DNA of 9,644 bases from Gemmatimonadota bacterium (GTDB lineage Bacteria; Gemmatimonadota; Gemmatimonadetes; Gemmatimonadales; GWC2-71-9), in contig JAOUDR010000067.1 of assembly GCA_029859185.1 (NCBI GenBank), forward strand, positions 1 through 9,644. Direction: 5' to 3'. This document shows, piece by piece, positions 7,001-9,644 of the stretch. Every line of letters starts with the position of its first letter. Positions within the stretch are counted from its first letter, which is position 1. Made by a program: the position numbers and the translations under genes. The notes below the pieces were generated by a model that was given only the letters and a program-made list of their open reading frames with translations, made no database searches and was not told the DNA's origin.

Positions 7001-8466
7001 CCGTGCCCGAGCCCCGGCCGTCCCTGCTCGACCGCGCGCTGCGCGTGTTCACCGACGTGCGGCCGGGCGAGGCGGGTACCGCGGCGCTCTTGGCCGTCAC
7101 AGGCTTCTTCTTTCTCGCGTCCGCGAACGTCGCCAAGGTGCTGCGGGAACCACTGATCCTCGTGGGCGGTGAGTCGGGATTGACCGGAGCTCAGCTCAAG
7201 AGCTACACGAGCGCCGGAGCAGCCATGTTGTTGCTGCTGGTTGTCCCCCTTTACGGGAGACTGGCGGGACGGGTGCCCCGCCGCCGGTTGATGAACGTCG
7301 TCTCACCAGTCTTCATCGCGTGTTTCGGCGCGTTCTTCGTCCTCGCTCGCCTTGTGGTGCCAGTCGGGGTGCCGTTCTACGTATTTCTCGCAGTCTTCAA
7401 CGTGATGATCGTTGCGCAGTTCTGGGCGTTCGCGAACGATCTCTACACGGACGACCAGGGCAAGCGCCTCTTCCCCATTGTCGGGGTCGGCGCCACGGCT
7501 GGCGCCGCCGTGGGCGCCCTGGCTGCGGGACGGGCGGCTGCACTCCACCTCGATCTCAGCCTGTTATTTCTCGTCGCCGCGGCCCCGCTGATCCTAGCGG
7601 TCATCCTGACCAACGTCGTCGATACACGCGAGCGGCGTCGTGAGGAGGGTGCAGACCCCTCGGGCATGACCAGCGGCCTGCTCCCCGCCGCGACGACCCA
7701 ATACCGTGGAGCCACCGGGGAATTCCGGACGGTCGATGACCAGTATCGCGCCGCGAGCGGCTTGCACCCCACCGTGGCGCGCGATCAGCCCGTTCCGGAG
7801 GAACCAGATACACGCAGCTCGACGGGGGCCTTCACACTCGTCTTCCGGAATCCTTATCTGCTGATGATCGCGCTGCTCGTCCTGTTGTTGAACTGGGTAA
7901 ACACCAGTGGCGAGATCATCCTCAGCGACTTCATCGCACGCCGAGCCGCCGAGGTTGCTGCCTCACCGGACGGCGAACAGGCGATCATCGCGCAGTTCTA
8001 CGGTGGGTTCCTGGCGACCACCAATGTGCTGACGCTCGGTATCCAGATGTTCCTCGTCTCGCGGTTCATCAAGTACCTGGGGGTGTCCGGGAGCCTGCTC
8101 GTGCTTCCCATGATCGCGTTCGCCGGCTACGGGATGATGGTGTTCGTTCCACTCCTCGCTGCCGTGCGCTGGGCGAAGATCTTCGAGAACAGCACCGACT
8201 ACTCCCTGAACAACACGGTGCGCCACACCCTGTTCCTTCCCACGACGCGAGAAGAGAAGTTCAAGGCAAAGCAAGTGACCGACGCGTTCGCGCAGCGGGC
8301 AGGCGATTTCCTCAGCGCCGCCACGGTGTTCGTCGGGACTGGGTTGCTGGGACTCGCCGCTGCCCGGCTGGCCTACGTCAATCTCGTCCTGATCGCCATC
8401 TGGCTGGTGATCGCGGTCTCCATCGGGCGGCGCTACAACCGGCTCGCGGCGGCGACCCGCCTCTAA
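6997..8466 (+). CDS. NTT/Tlc-like (ATP/ADP translocase superfamily) membrane transporter
   Basis: The 489-residue protein has about 12 hydrophobic segments in two halves (roughly 28-210 and 280-480) with a long polar loop at 210-280. Family signs include the early V-A-K-V-L-R-E-P-L-I (45-54), Q-F-W-A-F-A-N-D-L-Y (141-150), and the conserved block from AKIFENSTDYSLNNTVRH through LPTTREEKFKAKQVTD and R-A-G-D-F-L (393-439), which I associate with translocase-like proteins of free-living bacteria. Relatives in intracellular bacteria and plastids exchange ATP, ADP or other nucleotides; the substrate of free-living members is mostly unknown, so nucleotide transport is inference. The gene overlaps the kinase gene by 4 bases (GTGA) and is probably co-expressed with it. 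Its stop overlaps by 4 bases the stop of a convergent gene that looks like its paralogue. An MFS-type transporter is the alternative reading. Confidence 0.8.
   Translation: MTVPEPRPSLLDRALRVFTDVRPGEAGTAALLAVTGFFFLASANVAKVLREPLILVGGESGLTGAQLKSYTSAGAAMLLLLVVPLYGRLAGRVPRRRLMNVVSPVFIACFGAFFVLARLVVPVGVPFYVFLAVFNVMIVAQFWAFANDLYTDDQGKRLFPIVGVGATAGAAVGALAAGRAAALHLDLSLLFLVAAAPLILAVILTNVVDTRERRREEGADPSGMTSGLLPAATTQYRGATGEFRTVDDQYRAASGLHPTVARDQPVPEEPDTRSSTGAFTLVFRNPYLLMIALLVLLLNWVNTSGEIILSDFIARRAAEVAASPDGEQAIIAQFYGGFLATTNVLTLGIQMFLVSRFIKYLGVSGSLLVLPMIAFAGYGMMVFVPLLAAVRWAKIFENSTDYSLNNTVRHTLFLPTTREEKFKAKQVTDAFAQRAGDFLSAATVFVGTGLLGLAAARLAYVNLVLIAIWLVIAVSIGRRYNRLAAATRL
7657..7782 (+). repeat. three degenerate 14-residue tandem repeats in the transporter loop
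   Basis: Residues 221-262 of the transporter divide into three 14-residue units: PSGMTSGLLPAATT, QYRGATGEFRTVDD and QYRAASGLHPTVAR. Units 2 and 3 share Q-Y-R, A, G and T-V; all three share a [T/A]-[S/T]-G-x-x-[P/R]-[A/T] core with glycines exactly 14 residues apart (227, 241, 255). The DNA copies (42 bases each) have diverged more than the peptide, so this is an old duplication. The loop joins the two halves of the transporter and should face the cytoplasm. Confidence 0.6.
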
Positions 8467-9644
8467 CCGTCTCGGGAGGGACGGCGGAAGCGCTCGAGAT
8501 CGAGCGCGATGGTCGCCTCGGATGCCAGCAAGTCCTGCACAACCTCCTCCCGTGACCGTCGGGGCGGCGCCGTCTTCCGCGTATCCTCGAGGAACGGCCA
8601 CAGCGCTCGGCGCACCGCCTGTGGCAGCGTCGTCTCCAAATACTCGAGCGCCGTGCCGCGCACCTGCGTGTCACTGGCGAACAACCCCCGGAAGGCGAGC
8701 TGGAGCGGGCGTTTCGGCAGGATCAGCGCCAGCACGGTGAACACGTGCTGCAGGCCCCGGTCCGCCCGGTCCCGCAGCACCGTGTCGAAGATCGGCGACC
8801 ACTCCTCGTCCTCGTCCCGATCGAGCAACCGGTGGCTCTCCCACACCCGCCGGTCCACAGTCACTTCCCGCAGGACCGCGGCAACCACGGCATCCGGGTC
8901 GATCCGCAGCGCGCGGTCCTCACTCAGGAGCTTGTGCAGCGCGAGTCCGCAGCGGTATCGCACCTCGAACCGCTGATCCTGGAGACCGGTCAGCAGGCCG
9001 TCGATGACCGGCTGCAGCGGGGCCGCCGCGAGCACCAGGGGGAGGCGGCGGCGCACCGTGAATTCCTCCTCCGGATCGAGCAGCGCCGCCACCAGCGGCT
9101 CCACGGCCTCGGGGGCCGCGATGCGCAGCGCCTGCACCGCAGCGGGCGCTACCGCATCCCACGCCAGCAGGGGAATACACTCGCCCACGAGCGCCGGGCC
9201 CAGCGGCGCCTCACGCAGGGCCGCGCGGACCAACTCGGGCTCATGGGAGTGGAGTGCGGCCCGCCGGTCGGTCGGCGTGGCAGGAGCCGCCGGTACCGGT
9301 GTCGGTGATGCGTCGAGCACCGGATCGGCGTCGCGTACGCCGAGTTCCTCCGGCAGGTAGCCCGCCCCGCCCACCGTGTGGATCATCGCGGATTCCAGTG
9401 CGGCGTTTTCCAGCGTGACGTCGTCCAACTGCCCAGCCCGGCTCGCCAACGCGTGGGTGAGCGCCGCTGCGTAGCCGCGCTGCAACCGAAACGCCAGGGC
9501 CGCCGCGGCGCCGGACACGGCCACGGCAACGAGCAGGAGAATCTGCGCAGCGGCGGGTGAGAGGAGTGCCAGGCGCACGACCACGGCGCCGAGCACATCC
9601 CCGATGCGGGTGACACCGACATCCAGCACGGTCTTGCTGGCGCG
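8463..9644 (-). CDS. HEAT-repeat protein with C-terminal part of an NTT/Tlc-like transporter (partial, 5' end outside window)
   Basis: The frame is open from the right edge for 393 codons and ends with TAG at 8465-8463. The first visible residues, R-A-S-K-T-V-L-D-V-G-V-T-R-I-G-D-V-L-G-A, align without gaps to residues 422-441 of the + strand transporter, keeping the K, V, D, R, G-D, L and A positions. Two hydrophobic helices follow (about 20-50), then a linker rich in Pro and Ala (about 105-125). The rest, about 126-390, consists of paired amphipathic helices such as the stretch around AVQALRIAAPEAVEPLVAAL, the look of HEAT repeats. Translocase-like transporters with C-terminal HEAT repeats are known in free-living bacteria; the repeats probably act as a cytoplasmic protein-binding scaffold. 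A GTG at 9629 could be read as a start, but the upstream codons fit the transporter, so the gene continues beyond the window. Confidence 0.75.
   Translation of the reverse strand, partial: RASKTVLDVGVTRIGDVLGAVVVRLALLSPAAAQILLLVAVAVSGAAAALAFRLQRGYAAALTHALASRAGQLDDVTLENAALESAMIHTVGGAGYLPEELGVRDADPVLDASPTPVPAAPATPTDRRAALHSHEPELVRAALREAPLGPALVGECIPLLAWDAVAPAAVQALRIAAPEAVEPLVAALLDPEEEFTVRRRLPLVLAAAPLQPVIDGLLTGLQDQRFEVRYRCGLALHKLLSEDRALRIDPDAVVAAVLREVTVDRRVWESHRLLDRDEDEEWSPIFDTVLRDRADRGLQHVFTVLALILPKRPLQLAFRGLFASDTQVRGTALEYLETTLPQAVRRALWPFLEDTRKTAPPRRSREEVVQDLLASEATIALDLERFRRPSRDG
8467..8507 (+). terminator. two hairpins just after the transporter stop
   Basis: Immediately after TAA, CCGTCTC (8467-8473) pairs with GGGACGG (8478-8484), with one G-T wobble and a GGGA tetraloop of the GNRA type. 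A second, perfect 7-bp stem, GCGCTCG (8490-8496) with CGAGCGC (8501-8507), follows. No T-run is present. They could end or protect the + strand mRNA, but they lie inside the last codons of the convergent gene, so coding constraint may explain them in part. Confidence 0.35.

Overview
The window is GC-rich DNA, densely coded, with seven complete protein genes and one partial one on the + strand and one partial gene on the - strand. Several features point to a Gram-negative, probably Gemmatimonadota: the base composition, a signal peptide ending in a GAQ-type cleavage region, an Omp85-type outer-membrane barrel, a membrane-anchored Ser/Thr kinase, and nucleotide-translocase-like transporters (one with HEAT repeats). 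This placement is by impression of gene content, not by a search.

Left part (1-2752): the tail of a LiaF/toastrack-like protein, a possible hairpin terminator, then a short three-helix membrane protein overlapping an ABC ATPase (likely one transport system). A DinB/YfiT-like metal-binding protein, a DUF302 protein and an MscL mechanosensitive channel follow. The channel ends in an added four-cysteine zinc ribbon. A perfect GC-rich hairpin closes this block.

Central part (2801-8466): a palindrome sits directly in front of three tightly packed genes. The first encodes a secreted outer-membrane protein in which an N-terminal domain with atypical-kinase-like motifs (CotH/HipA/FAM20 style) precedes an Omp85-type beta-barrel. 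The second encodes a Ser/Thr kinase whose membrane domain lies at the N-terminus. The third encodes an NTT/Tlc-like (ATP/ADP translocase superfamily) transporter whose central loop carries three degenerate 14-residue repeats. Gaps and overlaps of about 4 bases suggest co-transcription. A possible joint role in envelope phosphorylation or nucleotide handling is inference only.

Right part (8463-9644): on the opposite strand, convergent and overlapping by 4 bases at the stop codons, lies the 3' part of a second translocase-like gene fused to HEAT-like repeats. Its transporter end aligns without gaps to the last part of the + strand transporter, so the two are probable paralogues.

I saw no tRNA, rRNA, CRISPR array, insertion sequence or phage gene.
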